Shown here: one piece after another, positions 8,810-18,632 of the stretch
Layout: each line of letters begins with the position of its first letter
How positions within the stretch are numbered: position 1 is the first letter of the stretch
NCBI GenBank assembly: GCA_021773035.1
Contig: JAJFKU010000059.1
Coordinates: forward strand, 85,838-149,837
Origin: Woeseiaceae bacterium
GTDB lineage: Bacteria; Pseudomonadota; Gammaproteobacteria; Steroidobacterales; Woeseiaceae
DNA: 64,000 nucleotides
Reading direction: 5' to 3'
Notes under the pieces: model-generated
What the model saw: the letters and a program-made list of their open reading frames with translations, nothing else
What the model was told of the DNA's origin: nothing
Database searches by the model: none
Position numbers and translations under genes: made by a program

Positions 8810-9292
8810 ATGCCATCTTTTGATGTTGTCAGTGACTTCGATTCACACGAGGCCAGCAATGCCGTCGACCAGGCCAATCGCGAGGTCAATACGCGCTTTG
8901 ACTTCAAGGGCAGCAACTCCAGCTACGCGCTGGACGAGCAGGTCATCGCCATGAGTTCGCAGTCCGACTTTCAACTCAAGCAGATGCTCGACATCCTGCA
9001 TCAGAAGCTCGCCAAGCGCGGTATCAACATCGCTTGCCTGGAGGAGCAGGAAATCGAGATGTCGGGTAGCGAGGCGCGCCAGAAAATTATTCTGCGACGC
9101 GGCATCGATGCCGACCGGGCACGCAAGCTCGTCAAGCAGATCAAAACGGCAAAACTCAAGGTGCAGACGGCCATTCAGGGCGACAAATTACGCGTCACCG
9201 GAAAAAAGCGAGATGATCTGCAAAGCGTCATCGCAATGCTGAAAGAAACCGATATCGGCCTGCCGTTGCAGTACGAAAACTTTCGCGATTGA
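8810..9292 (+). CDS. yajQ: YajQ family nucleotide-binding protein
   Basis: Small cytoplasmic protein of 160 residues. Members of the family bind nucleotides, and the Xanthomonas homologue is reported to bind cyclic-di-GMP. It begins MPSFDVVSDF and has the expected NTRFDFKGSNSSYALDE and GIDADRARKLVKQIK segments. The reading frame is open further upstream to 8666, but the ATG at 8810 gives the family length and start. It is followed almost at once by ppc. Confidence 0.93.
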   Translation: MPSFDVVSDFDSHEASNAVDQANREVNTRFDFKGSNSSYALDEQVIAMSSQSDFQLKQMLDILHQKLAKRGINIACLEEQEIEMSGSEARQKIILRRGIDADRARKLVKQIKTAKLKVQTAIQGDKLRVTGKKRDDLQSVIAMLKETDIGLPLQYENFRD

Positions 9293-9309
9293 CAAGCAGC
9301 ATTGATCTC

Positions 9310-12051
9310 ATGAGCACCGGCATACAAAAATCGCTTCGTCGTCAGGACATTACCTTCGAGGACAAAGACCAGGCATTGCGCGACGACGTGCGCACGCTCG
9401 GCGCGATGCTCGGCGACCTGATTCGCGAACAGAGTGGCGATGAGCTCTATGAATTCGTAGAGGCCGCGCGACTGCGGGCCATTCGCCGCCGTGAGGGTAA
9501 CGAAAAGCCCGGCGAGGAACTCTCCGAACTGGTCGGCGGACTGGATGCCAAAGAGGCACTGCAGGTTATTCGCAGTTTCTCTACCTATTTTCAGATGGTT
9601 AATACCGCGGAAAAAGTACACCGCATCCGCCGCCGGCGCGAGTATCTGCGCGACGTTGTTCACTATCAGCCGGGCGGCCTCGAAGACACATTCATCAAAC
9701 TGAAGGCAGCGGGCCTCGACATTGATGCCCTCGTCGATTTGCTGAACTCCCTGTCCATCGAACCGGTGTTTACCGCCCACCCGACGGAGCCGACGCGACG
9801 CACGATGTTGCGCAAAGAACAGAACATCGTCAAACACCTGATCGACATGTTGAATCCGACCATGACACCGCAGGAAACGAACGCGGCGCTGCAGAACATT
9901 CGCTTGCTGGCAACGACTGGCTGGCAGACTGACGAACACCCTTCCGAGCAAATGACGGTCGCTGACGAACTCGAGCACGTGTTGTTCTTTGTGACCGACG
10001 TTTTGTATCGCGCATTACCGCCGTTCTACGAGGATATCGAGAGCGCGATTACCAGAATCTATGGCGCGGACGGCGACAACGTCCGCGTGCCGAGCCTGCT
10101 GCATTTTGGCTCCTGGGTTGGCGGGGACATGGACGGCAATCCCAACGTCAATGCAAAGACAATACGCGAAACACTGGCGCGCCAGCGTTCTCTTATACTC
10201 GACCTGTACTACAAGGAATGTGCTTCGCTCGCCGCGAAACTCAGCCAGTCAACCGAGCGCACCGAATTCGGGCAGGCAATGCTCGACCGGATCGATGAAT
10301 ACCGCGGCGTTTTTCCGAACGCCTATCACGAGGTGCCCGCGCGTCACCGGGATATGCCTTACCGGGTATTCCTGCGCCTGGTACAGCAGCGGCTGCAAAC
10401 CACTTACGATGACGATGTCTTTCCCTATGAGAAAGTCGAGCAGCTACGCAGCGACATCCAGCTGGTTGCCGACAGCCTCGCAGCCAACAAAGGCCGGCAG
10501 GCGGGTCTGTTTGCCGTACGCCGCCTGCTGCGCCGCATCGATTGCTTCGGCTTTCACCTTGTCACACTCGATGTTCGACAGGACTCGGAAACACACCGCA
10601 ACGTCGTCGGCGAATGCCTGGGTGAAGAAGACTGGACGAGCATGTCGGCGGATGAGCGCACGCAGAGAATAATCGAGGCCATCGAGTCCCGTGAGAGCGC
10701 GCCGATGACCCTGAGCACGCAGGCGCGCAAAACCATCGCCGTTTTCCAGGCGATTGCGTTCTGCCGCAGGAAGTACGGCCCGAATGCCATCGGACCGTTC
10801 ATCGTCAGCATGACGCAGGGCGCGGACGATATTCTGTCGGTCTTGCTGCTGGCGCAGTGGGGCAAACTGCACAACAAGCGCGGCCATGTTCCGATCGACA
10901 TCGCGCCACTTCTAGAGACCGTCGACGACCTGCAAAACGGCCCGGCGATCCTGCAATCGCTGCTCGCGACCGACCTGTATCGAAACCACCTCAAACGCCG
11001 CGAAGACCGGCAGATGGTCATGATCGGCTACTCCGACAGTAACAAGGACGGTGGGCTGGCATCCGCTCGCTGGGCCTTGCAGGGTGCGCAGGAGATCATC
11101 GTCCGCGCCGCCGAAAAACAAGGCATTGAGGTGGCGTTGTTTCACGGCCGTGGCGGTACCATCAGCCGGGGCGGCAGCAAGACGCATGTCGCCGTGCTGG
11201 GCGCGCCTCCCGGAACCGTTAACGGTCGTTTGCGGGTCACCGAACAGGGCGAGATCATCAACGAGAAATACGGCCTGCGGGGAATTGCACTGCGCACGCT
11301 GGAACAGATGACCGGGTCGGTGGCGCTTGCAACCGCGATGCCCAGGCATCGCGGCAACGACCAGCCCGAATGGCACGAGATGATGGATGTCATCGCCGAC
11401 GAAAGCCGCCGCACCTACCGTAAGCTCATTTACGAGACGCCAAAGTTCTACGAGTACTTTCGCAAGGCAACACCGATCGATCTGATTGAACGCATGCGCA
11501 TCGGCTCGCGGCCATCGGCGCGCCGGCGTCAGTCAGGCATTGAAGACCTGCGGGCTATTCCCTGGGTATTCTCGTGGACTCAGGCCCGCTTCGTTTTGCC
11601 CGGTTGGTACGGCATCGGCAGCGGCTTCAGGAAAGCCATCGACCAGTTCGGCGAACAGGCCTTCGAGGAGATGTTCAGGGAGTGGTACTTCATGCGCTCG
11701 CTGACGGCTGACACGGAGATGGTACTGGCAAAATCCGATCTCGGCATCGCCGAACTGTACTCAGGCCTGGCAGGCGATCTTCACGACGAGTTTTTCCCGA
11801 CCATCAAGGCAGAATATGAACTCACCCGTGAGCTGGTCCTTGAATTCTCCGATCACGAGACGCTGCTGGAAGGGGATAGCACACTGCAGCGCGCGATCAT
11901 GCTGCGCAATCCCTATGTGGACCCGATGAGCCTCATGCAGGTTGACCTCCTGTCGCGCTGGCGGGAGTCCGGCGGCGAAGATGCGGACACTTTCAACGCG
12001 CTGCTGGCCAGCGTGAACGGTATCGCACAGGCGCTGCAGAATACCGGCTGA
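9310..12051 (+). CDS. ppc: Phosphoenolpyruvate carboxylase
   Basis: Anaplerotic enzyme that forms oxaloacetate from PEP and bicarbonate. The protein of about 913 residues has the catalytic VFTAHPTEPTRRT region with the key His, the GSWVGGDMDGNPNV motif, GYSDSNKDGG, and FHGRGGTISRGG near the C-terminal half. All are intact. A TTG at 9289 overlapping the yajQ stop would add seven residues; the ATG at 9310 is preferred although neither has a clear ribosome site. The stop codon is only two bases from the convergent flavoprotein gene. Confidence 0.96.
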   Translation: MSTGIQKSLRRQDITFEDKDQALRDDVRTLGAMLGDLIREQSGDELYEFVEAARLRAIRRREGNEKPGEELSELVGGLDAKEALQVIRSFSTYFQMVNTAEKVHRIRRRREYLRDVVHYQPGGLEDTFIKLKAAGLDIDALVDLLNSLSIEPVFTAHPTEPTRRTMLRKEQNIVKHLIDMLNPTMTPQETNAALQNIRLLATTGWQTDEHPSEQMTVADELEHVLFFVTDVLYRALPPFYEDIESAITRIYGADGDNVRVPSLLHFGSWVGGDMDGNPNVNAKTIRETLARQRSLILDLYYKECASLAAKLSQSTERTEFGQAMLDRIDEYRGVFPNAYHEVPARHRDMPYRVFLRLVQQRLQTTYDDDVFPYEKVEQLRSDIQLVADSLAANKGRQAGLFAVRRLLRRIDCFGFHLVTLDVRQDSETHRNVVGECLGEEDWTSMSADERTQRIIEAIESRESAPMTLSTQARKTIAVFQAIAFCRRKYGPNAIGPFIVSMTQGADDILSVLLLAQWGKLHNKRGHVPIDIAPLLETVDDLQNGPAILQSLLATDLYRNHLKRREDRQMVMIGYSDSNKDGGLASARWALQGAQEIIVRAAEKQGIEVALFHGRGGTISRGGSKTHVAVLGAPPGTVNGRLRVTEQGEIINEKYGLRGIALRTLEQMTGSVALATAMPRHRGNDQPEWHEMMDVIADESRRTYRKLIYETPKFYEYFRKATPIDLIERMRIGSRPSARRRQSGIEDLRAIPWVFSWTQARFVLPGWYGIGSGFRKAIDQFGEQAFEEMFREWYFMRSLTADTEMVLAKSDLGIAELYSGLAGDLHDEFFPTIKAEYELTRELVLEFSDHETLLEGDSTLQRAIMLRNPYVDPMSLMQVDLLSRWRESGGEDADTFNALLASVNGIAQALQNTG

Positions 12052-12053
12052 GC

Positions 12054-12728
12054 CTAGTCGTCAATGAACGAGGCGAACGCCTCCAGTGGCTTGCGCCGGA
12101 TGTCCGGCACCTCGGCGTCATCCGCGGGATAACCCACGACCAGCAACAGAAACGGCCGCTCACTCTTTGGGCGACCGAGAATCTCGTTGAGGAACTTCAT
12201 CGGGCTCGGCGTGTGTGTCAGCGTTGCCAGGCCGGCCTCATGCAGTGCGGTTATCAGCATGCCGGTCGCGAGTCCGGTCGATTCCGACGGGTAATAGTGT
12301 TTCACCTTGCGCCCGTCGGGGAGCTCGCCGAACTTCTGCAGGAAAACGGCGATCAGATACGGCGCGACTTCCAGGAACGGCTTGTCCGCGTCGGTGCCCA
12401 GCGGCTGCAGTGCTGCCAGCCACTCCTCGGAAGCCCGATGTTCGTAGAACTCGCGCTCCTCGGCTTCGGCCGCGATACGGATTTTCTGCTTCGTTTGCGG
12501 ACCGCTGACCACGGCGAAATGCCAGGGCTGCAGGTTCGCGCCGCTCGGGGCGGTATTCGCCACCTTCAATGCCGTCTCGATGATGTCTCTGGGCACCGCC
12601 CGATCCGAGAACTCGCGAACCGTTCGACGGCGGTCGACGTTCTCGTAGAAATCGTTTAAGCGCTGCCGCATTTCCTCAATCGGGTACTCCCGGTACTTCT
12701 CCAGCGGGATGCTTGGGTAACTCGCCAC
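12054..12728 (-). CDS. Nitroreductase-superfamily flavoprotein, iodotyrosine-deiodinase-like
   Basis: FMN-binding protein of 224 residues. It has [11 protein letters not shown] (phosphate binding), [13 protein letters not shown], and the lid segment [10 protein letters not shown] followed by W, which resembles the substrate lid of iodotyrosine deiodinase; it ends with [16 protein letters not shown]. The start is a GTG at 12728 with AAGGAG five bases upstream; the longer frame to 12827 would overlap ycgN. One base separates it from ycgN, so they are probably co-transcribed. The true substrate (a halophenol, nitro compound or other) is not known. Confidence 0.85.
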   Translation of the reverse strand: MASYPSIPLEKYREYPIEEMRQRLNDFYENVDRRRTVREFSDRAVPRDIIETALKVANTAPSGANLQPWHFAVVSGPQTKQKIRIAAEAEEREFYEHRASEEWLAALQPLGTDADKPFLEVAPYLIAVFLQKFGELPDGRKVKHYYPSESTGLATGMLITALHEAGLATLTHTPSPMKFLNEILGRPKSERPFLLLVVGYPADDAEVPDIRRKPLEAFASFIDD

Positions 12729-12729
12729 A

Positions 12730-13158
12730 CTAACTCCTTTTTTGCAAAACACTCCATTCCTCGGTATCCCGTGCGGATACCGCACGACCGAGCACCGAGA
12801 TACCGGCTTCATGAACGCTGCTCGCACGGCCCGACACCAGCGGGTGCCAGGACGCCAGATCGTCGCCTTCGGCGATACGCCGATAGGCGCAGCTTAGCGG
12901 CAACCAGCGAAAGGCCTCAAGCTCATCGAGCGTTAAGGTCAGACACTCCGCCACCCGCCTGGCACGATTCGCATAATCTGTACAACGACAGGTGTCGAGA
13001 TCAAGCAGCCGGCACGCGAGATCCGTGTAAAACACCTCGCCGCTGTCCTCGTCTTCGACCTTATGCATGCAGCACAAAGCGCAACCGTCACACAGCGCCT
13101 CCCACTCAGCGCGAGACATTTCAGACAGCGATTTGCGTTTCCAAAACTGATCGTTCAT
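12730..13158 (-). CDS. ycgN: YcgN family cysteine-cluster protein (UPF0260)
   Basis: Small protein of 142 residues with the family cysteine pattern [12 protein letters not shown] at residues 22-33, then C49, CRC at 57-59 and C72, suggesting a bound metal ion or Fe-S cluster. The conserved [16 protein letters not shown] C-terminal segment is present as [16 protein letters not shown]. The biochemical function is unknown. It is upstream of the flavoprotein gene on the same strand and divergent from the hydroxyacid dehydrogenase with a 38-base gap. Confidence 0.9.
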   Translation of the reverse strand: MNDQFWKRKSLSEMSRAEWEALCDGCALCCMHKVEDEDSGEVFYTDLACRLLDLDTCRCTDYANRARRVAECLTLTLDELEAFRWLPLSCAYRRIAEGDDLASWHPLVSGRASSVHEAGISVLGRAVSARDTEEWSVLQKRS

Positions 13159-13196
13159 CGTCCGATACTCTGCGCTACTACCCTGTGAATTGCTAT

Positions 13197-14150
13197 ATGA
13201 AAGCTGTATTTCTCGACTACGCGACCCTGGGCCCTGACCTCGATGTCAGCGCTCTGCGTACGCTCCTGCCAGAACTCGAAGTATACGATGTCACCGAAAA
13301 GGAGCAGTTTGAAGAACGCATTCGCGACGCGACATTCATACTAACGAACAAGGCGCGTCTAACAGACGAATTGCTGCGAACCCACCCGAAACTGCGCTTC
13401 ATCGGCCTTACGGCAACGGGGACCGATAATGTCGACCTGGCGGCGGCGAAACGACAGGGTGTCGCGGTCTGCAATATTCGCGGCTATTGCACACAGTCCA
13501 TCGCCGAACACGTTTTCGGCTGCCTGCTGAACCTGACTCACCGACTCAGGTGTTACGACGCAGCTGTGCGAGCGGGCGATTGGCAGCGCGCCGACGATTT
13601 TTGCCTGCTGTCGTTTCCGATACGCGAGCTGACGGCGATGACACTCGGCATCGTCGGTTACGGTGAACTCGGCAAGGGCGTCGCAGGTATCGCACAGGCC
13701 TTCGGCATGAAGGTCATTATCTCGGCCAGACCCGGTACCGACCGTGTCGCCGAGGGGCGCGTATCTTTCGATGAGCTGCTGCAACGCTCCGACGTTATCT
13801 CCCTGCACTGCCCGCTCACCGAGGCAACAGCCGGTCTTTTTACGCACGCCGAATTCAAAACGATGAAGTCGAGCGCAATCCTGATCAACACGGCCCGCGG
13901 CGGCCTCGTTGATTCGGCCGCCCTCACCGCTGCGCTCGCCAGCGGCGAAATAGCGGCCGCCGCGATCGACGTTCTGCCGCAGGAACCCCCCGTCGATGGC
14001 AACCCGTTGCTGGACTACGAAGGGAACAACCTGATCATCACGCCACACATTGCCTGGGGAACCGACATCGCAAGGCAGGGTGCCGTCAACGAGCTGGTCG
14101 CGAATGTCGCGGCATTCCTGAAAGGAGAAGAGCGCTGCCGGGTCGTCTAG
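13197..14150 (+). CDS. D-2-hydroxyacid dehydrogenase (glycerate dehydrogenase-like)
   Basis: NAD-dependent dehydrogenase of 317 residues, starting [12 protein letters not shown]. It has the Rossmann motif [13 protein letters not shown] and the catalytic triad of the family: Arg in NTARGGLVD, Glu in DVLPQEPP, and His in TPHIAWG. The hydroxypyruvate/glycerate reductase subgroup is the closest match by eye. The frame is open far upstream, but that part overlaps the divergent ycgN and has no protein-like character. No strong ribosome site is visible. Confidence 0.88.
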   Translation: MKAVFLDYATLGPDLDVSALRTLLPELEVYDVTEKEQFEERIRDATFILTNKARLTDELLRTHPKLRFIGLTATGTDNVDLAAAKRQGVAVCNIRGYCTQSIAEHVFGCLLNLTHRLRCYDAAVRAGDWQRADDFCLLSFPIRELTAMTLGIVGYGELGKGVAGIAQAFGMKVIISARPGTDRVAEGRVSFDELLQRSDVISLHCPLTEATAGLFTHAEFKTMKSSAILINTARGGLVDSAALTAALASGEIAAAAIDVLPQEPPVDGNPLLDYEGNNLIITPHIAWGTDIARQGAVNELVANVAAFLKGEERCRVV

Positions 14151-14160
14151 CGACGATAAC

Positions 14161-15024
14161 TCACTCGCTGCCGGGAGCGTCATCCAACAGCCGTGCCAGG
14201 TACTTCAGCGATTCGTCCTGCGCTGCATCGCGCCGAATTAGTTGTGGCGACGCCAACTCCGCTCGAAGTTGTTCGTAGACATCCGCACAGGCAAGCAGTG
14301 CCTCCGCGCAACTGCGCGAATCGTAGGCGGCGACGGTTGCAATCATTGCCTGCTGCCGTTGCGGCAAACGCGACTCGAGCTTTCGAATCCCGAAGGGAGG
14401 GTACTCGCCGATTGCCAGCGCCAGGGGCCCGAGAACCTCGCCCCTCAGAAAAGCCAGAAACCCGAGTGCCTCAAAGAGTTCCCCACGAGCAATCTTTGTT
14501 GCACCGTAGTGTACCCAGACCCAGAAACGATCCTCTATCCACTGCAGATCGGGCTGCGGCATCTCGGCCGAACCCCTGCCCAGCGACTCCACGATCTGCC
14601 CGTTTCGATCCCACAGAACGAGCGGCTCTTCGAGCCGCTCCGACACTTCGTCCAATGCAAGGAATTTCAAATCGACGTGCAGCAGCGGCGGTCCGTAAAG
14701 ACAAATCAGCAGCCGTGGTTCAGCAACGTGTTCGCCGCTAAAAGCGGCCAGCAAACGACCGAGTCCTTTGGCGATCTCCTGCCTTGAATGCATGATATCG
14801 GACGCATGGGCAGACTCAGCAACAACGACAAGATCGAGATCGGAATATTCGTCCGCCTCTCCGGACGCCAGTGACCCTCCCACAGCCAGGCCCAGAATTC
14901 GTTCGTCAGACTGCAGAACCGGCAGCGCCGAGTCGAGGAACAATGCGAAAAACCCGGGCATGGCCGGCCATTTATCCTTCTCGAGAGCGTACGTTGCCAT
15001 GTCTGGATCCGCCTGTTCAGGCAC
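14161..15024 (-). CDS. Nucleotidyltransferase-fold protein
   Basis: Protein of 287 residues with the polymerase-beta-type nucleotidyltransferase motif GGSLASG (49-55) followed by DLD (62-64), the metal-binding pair, plus a third acidic strand at LLHVDLKF. The C-terminal half is helical and includes YGATKIARGELFEAL, similar in layout to aminoglycoside or lincosamide nucleotidyltransferases. The substrate is unknown, and calling it a resistance gene would be unsupported. It overlaps the Nudix gene by 8 bases at the end of the ybbA-ybbP transcription unit. Confidence 0.75.
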   Translation of the reverse strand: MPEQADPDMATYALEKDKWPAMPGFFALFLDSALPVLQSDERILGLAVGGSLASGEADEYSDLDLVVVAESAHASDIMHSRQEIAKGLGRLLAAFSGEHVAEPRLLICLYGPPLLHVDLKFLALDEVSERLEEPLVLWDRNGQIVESLGRGSAEMPQPDLQWIEDRFWVWVHYGATKIARGELFEALGFLAFLRGEVLGPLALAIGEYPPFGIRKLESRLPQRQQAMIATVAAYDSRSCAEALLACADVYEQLRAELASPQLIRRDAAQDESLKYLARLLDDAPGSE

Positions 15025-15433
15025 CTATGTTCTGTCTCGCCCACTGTACAATTTGCCGCACCCTTGGTGAACCCCGGTCATAGGCTTCGTCGAAACTCAT
15101 CCAGCGCCACTCGTGATGTTCCGGCTCACCCGTTTCCGGTGAAATACCCATCACGACATCGGCCTGTTCGCTACGCCCAAGATAATAGCGTGCGATCTTG
15201 CCTTTGCTGTACGGGCCGGTTTCGAAGAAACGGTCGCCCCAGTCGAACGACAGGTCGTCGATCCCGGTCTCTTCCTGTACCTCTCGCACTGCCGCCTGCA
15301 TAGCGTCCTCGCCGGATTCACGTATGCCTTTCGGAAAATCCCAGTGATGAAATGCACGCAGTAGCAGTGTCACCCAGCCAGCTTCCGTCTGGCGAGCGAT
15401 AACGAACCCGCAGGATAACCTGTGCTCCATCAT
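15017..15433 (-). CDS. Nudix hydrolase (diadenosine-tetraphosphatase-like)
   Basis: Hydrolase of 138 residues acting on a nucleoside diphosphate linked to another moiety. The Nudix box is complete: G-x5-E-x7-REVQEETGI beginning at GIRESGE. The preceding HWDFPKG is typical of the Ap4A hydrolase branch. The start overlaps the ybbP stop as ATGA and the end overlaps the nucleotidyltransferase gene, so all are translated from one message. Confidence 0.88.
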   Translation of the reverse strand: MMEHRLSCGFVIARQTEAGWVTLLLRAFHHWDFPKGIRESGEDAMQAAVREVQEETGIDDLSFDWGDRFFETGPYSKGKIARYYLGRSEQADVVMGISPETGEPEHHEWRWMSFDEAYDRGSPRVRQIVQWARQNIGA

Positions 15434-17928
15434 GCGTTCACACCTCTAAGCACGTCCGCGGGCCGCGCGTTCACCGCTCCGCGTGCAGCAAAGTAGCCGC
15501 TACAACAGACGACGAACACACCGGCGGAAACACCGGCCAGCCACAGCGCCGGACTAAACTCGTAGGGCAACTCGAACAACTGCGTCGCCACGAGATAAGC
15601 CAGCACCGACGCTCCCGCCGAGGCCAGTACACCGGCGGCTGTTCCCAACGCTGCGAACTCGGCCATTACGCCAGCGAAAACCGTGCGTCGTTTAGCCCCG
15701 AGGGCTCGCAACATAGCGCTCTCAAAGCGACGTTCATCAATGGTCGACTGTACCGCGGCAAACAACACGGCGACACCGGCCGCCAGTGTGAACAGGAAAA
15801 CCGCCTGTACGGCCAGACTCGCCTTCTCGATAATGCCGCGCACCTGCTGCAGAATGGCACCGAGATCGATGACGGAAATACTCGGATGCGCACGCACCAG
15901 GCTGATGAGCGCTGCCTGATCCTTCTCCGCAACACGCATGCTGGAGATGTAGCTTGTCGGTACGCCGTCCAGCGCACCGGGCGACAGCACAATAAAGAAG
16001 TTCGGTTGAAACGAATCCCAGTTCACCTTGCGGGTACTCGCAATCTCGGCCTCTATTTCCCGTCCCGCCGCGACAAACTTCAGGCGATCGCCGATCGCCA
16101 GCCCGGCATCAAGGGCAGCTTCTTCTTCGATGGATATCAGTGGCGGACCGTCGTAGTCGGCTGGCCACCATTCACCGTCCACCAGCTCGTTGCTTGGGCT
16201 CAGGGCCGCCGACCACGACAGGTTTGCCTCACGATTTGCCAGCCACCGGCCATCGTCACTCGGGTATTCGCGATCTTTGACCGACTCATCGTTAATTGTC
16301 GACATACGTGCGCGTACCAGCGGCGTGAACACCGGTACAGCGATGCCATTTTTCGCAAACAATTCGGCGACCGCGTCAACTTCGTGAGGCTGAATGTTGA
16401 TCAGGAAGTGGTTCGGTGCATCTTCGTCGAGCGTCTGCCGCCACCCTTCCAGCAAATCGGTTCTGACCAGCGTCAGCAGCAACAGTACGGTAATGCCCAG
16501 GCCGAACGCGACCACCTGTACCGCGCTGTCTCGACCACGGCGCGCGACGTTCGCAAGGCCATAGCGCCAGGCCACACCGACGCCTGAGCGAGCCCGGCCG
16601 ATCACGGCAACCATCGCGCGACCGACCAGGTACAGCAATCCCGCAATAACGATGATTCCGCCGATCAGGTATAGCAGCAAGCGCGCATCACCGACGGAGC
16701 GATACAGCAGCAATGCCACCGCCGCGAGCGACAGCCCTGCGACCAGCAACCGTGACGGTGCCGGTGGCATCGCATCGTGGCGCAGCACGCGCAACGGCGG
16801 CGTATTGCGCAGTTGCAGGAGCGACGGCAGCGCGAAACCCAGCAACAACACCATGGCGCTGCCGCTGGCGAGAAACACCGGACGCAGCCCCGAACCGGGT
16901 AACTCACTCTGTTGCATCAGATCGATGAGAATGCCGGATAACAGCGCCTCCGCGGCATAACCGACGACGCTGCCAGCGACAATGCCCAGCACGCCCAGCA
17001 GAATGAGCTGCACCAGCGCCACCGAAATCACGAAACCCTGTGTCGCACCCAGGCTCTTCATCAAAGCGACCGTGTCCATGCGCCGATGCGCGAAGCGGCG
17101 AGCCGACATTGCCACAGCTACCGCGCTCAGCAGCAGGCTGATCACAGCGGTCAGCGACAAAAAGCGCTGCGCCCGGTCGGCGGCGTTATACGCCCGTTCG
17201 CTGCTGTCTTCCTGGCTGCGCACACGTACCGACTCCGGCAGGCTGTCCTGGATCGCATCGTTGAACTCCGTTACCGCCGTTTCATCGCCGGCGACCAATA
17301 AGGCATAAGCGACGCGACTGCCCACACCGATAAGGCCGCTGCGATCGATATCGTCGATATTCATCAGCAGCGACGGCGCCAGCGACGCAAAACCTATTGA
17401 CTGATCCGGCCGGTAGGTGAGAACAGCCGTTACCCGAAGATTCAGCTCACCGATCGACAGCGTGTCGCCGACGTCGGCTGCGACCCGCGCCAGCAGAGCG
17501 CCGTCAGCCCAGACTTCGCCGGATGCCGGAACACCCCCGGCATCGCGCTGCGGGCCAAACAGCGCGTCCGAAACGCGCACCTTGCCGCGCAGGGGGTACG
17601 CTGCGCTTACGACCTTGATCGTAGCGAGCGCGCTGTCGTCGCCAGCAAACACAACTGACGGGAAGCTCATGGTCTCGGCGGTATCGAGATCGAAGTCAGC
17701 AGCAAGATCGCTCCATTCCTGCGGCACCGGTTCCTGAGAGCGCAGTCTCAAGTCCGCTGCCAGGACTTCATTGGCCTGCCGTGCGACCGCCTTACCGATG
17801 CGGTCTGTCAGGAAGCCAACGGCCGTCAGCGCAGCAACGGCGAGCCCGACGGCGGTCAGCAACACGAGTACCTCTCCGGAACGCAATTCCCGGCCAAAGC
17901 TTCGCAGCGCAAACCCCAGCGCTTTCAA
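15430..17928 (-). CDS. ybbP: ABC transporter permease, YbbP-like (FtsX family)
   Basis: Large inner-membrane permease of 832 residues, partner of the ATPase encoded just upstream. It has an N-terminal membrane segment (about residues 20-40), a long periplasmic domain, an FtsX-like four-helix block near 265-440, a second periplasmic domain, and a second FtsX block in the last 130 residues. This duplicated MacB/FtsX layout matches YbbP. The family is thought to act on cell-envelope substrates, but the substrate is not established. Confidence 0.88.
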   Translation of the reverse strand: MKALGFALRSFGRELRSGEVLVLLTAVGLAVAALTAVGFLTDRIGKAVARQANEVLAADLRLRSQEPVPQEWSDLAADFDLDTAETMSFPSVVFAGDDSALATIKVVSAAYPLRGKVRVSDALFGPQRDAGGVPASGEVWADGALLARVAADVGDTLSIGELNLRVTAVLTYRPDQSIGFASLAPSLLMNIDDIDRSGLIGVGSRVAYALLVAGDETAVTEFNDAIQDSLPESVRVRSQEDSSERAYNAADRAQRFLSLTAVISLLLSAVAVAMSARRFAHRRMDTVALMKSLGATQGFVISVALVQLILLGVLGIVAGSVVGYAAEALLSGILIDLMQQSELPGSGLRPVFLASGSAMVLLLGFALPSLLQLRNTPPLRVLRHDAMPPAPSRLLVAGLSLAAVALLLYRSVGDARLLLYLIGGIIVIAGLLYLVGRAMVAVIGRARSGVGVAWRYGLANVARRGRDSAVQVVAFGLGITVLLLLTLVRTDLLEGWRQTLDEDAPNHFLINIQPHEVDAVAELFAKNGIAVPVFTPLVRARMSTINDESVKDREYPSDDGRWLANREANLSWSAALSPSNELVDGEWWPADYDGPPLISIEEEAALDAGLAIGDRLKFVAAGREIEAEIASTRKVNWDSFQPNFFIVLSPGALDGVPTSYISSMRVAEKDQAALISLVRAHPSISVIDLGAILQQVRGIIEKASLAVQAVFLFTLAAGVAVLFAAVQSTIDERRFESAMLRALGAKRRTVFAGVMAEFAALGTAAGVLASAGASVLAYLVATQLFELPYEFSPALWLAGVSAGVFVVCCSGYFAARGAVNARPADVLRGVNA

Positions 17929-18632
17929 GCGCCAGCTCCGGTATCGCTGACGAGCTTGCCTTCGTCCAGCGACAGCACGCGATTGCAGCGCTCCGCGAGG
18001 CTATGATCGTGAGTCACCAATACCAGCGTCGTGGATGAGTTGCGGTTGAGCTCGAACATCAGTTCCATGATATTGGCCCCGGTGCGGCTGTCTAGGTTGC
18101 CCGTCGGTTCGTCGGCAAACAGCACCGCCGGTTCGGTCGCGAAGGCCCGCGCGATAGCGACCCGCTGCTTCTCACCGCCCGACAACTGCGCGGGATAGTG
18201 GCTCCAGCGCTCGCTGAGTCCGACCTTTGCAATGATCTCGTTCGCGGCAGCGCGCGCATCGCGGCGCCCCGCCAGCTCAAGGGGCAACATGACGTTCTCA
18301 AGGGCGTTCAGGGATGGCACGAGATGAAACGACTGGAAGACGAAACCGACGCTCTCGGCCCGCAGTTGCGCCCTGCCATCTTCGTCCAGCGCTGACAGAT
18401 TGGCACCGCTCAGCACGACATGGCCGCTGCTGGGCAGATCCAGTCCCGCCAGCAACGCCAGCAGCGTGGACTTGCCGGCGCCCGATGGGCCAACGACAGC
18501 CACCGATTCGCCGGCAGAAATTGTAAAACTGACGTCCGAAAGAATGGTCAGAGTCCCTTCCGGGCTGCTAACCTGTTTATCCAGCTGATGAGCTTCGAGA
18601 ACGCGACTTCCATTAGATGACTGCTTCGACAT
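17925..18632 (-). CDS. ybbA: ABC transporter ATP-binding protein, YbbA-like
   Basis: ATPase of 235 residues that powers the YbbP permease. It has Walker A GPSGAGKST, signature LSGGEKQR, Walker B VLFADEPTGNLD and the switch VTHDHS. The ATG at 18632 gives the family start; the frame is open to 18707 but that would run into tesA. The start codon shares CATG with the divergent tesA start. The stop overlaps ybbP by 4 bases. Confidence 0.93.
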   Translation of the reverse strand: MSKQSSNGSRVLEAHQLDKQVSSPEGTLTILSDVSFTISAGESVAVVGPSGAGKSTLLALLAGLDLPSSGHVVLSGANLSALDEDGRAQLRAESVGFVFQSFHLVPSLNALENVMLPLELAGRRDARAAANEIIAKVGLSERWSHYPAQLSGGEKQRVAIARAFATEPAVLFADEPTGNLDSRTGANIMELMFELNRNSSTTLVLVTHDHSLAERCNRVLSLDEGKLVSDTGAGA

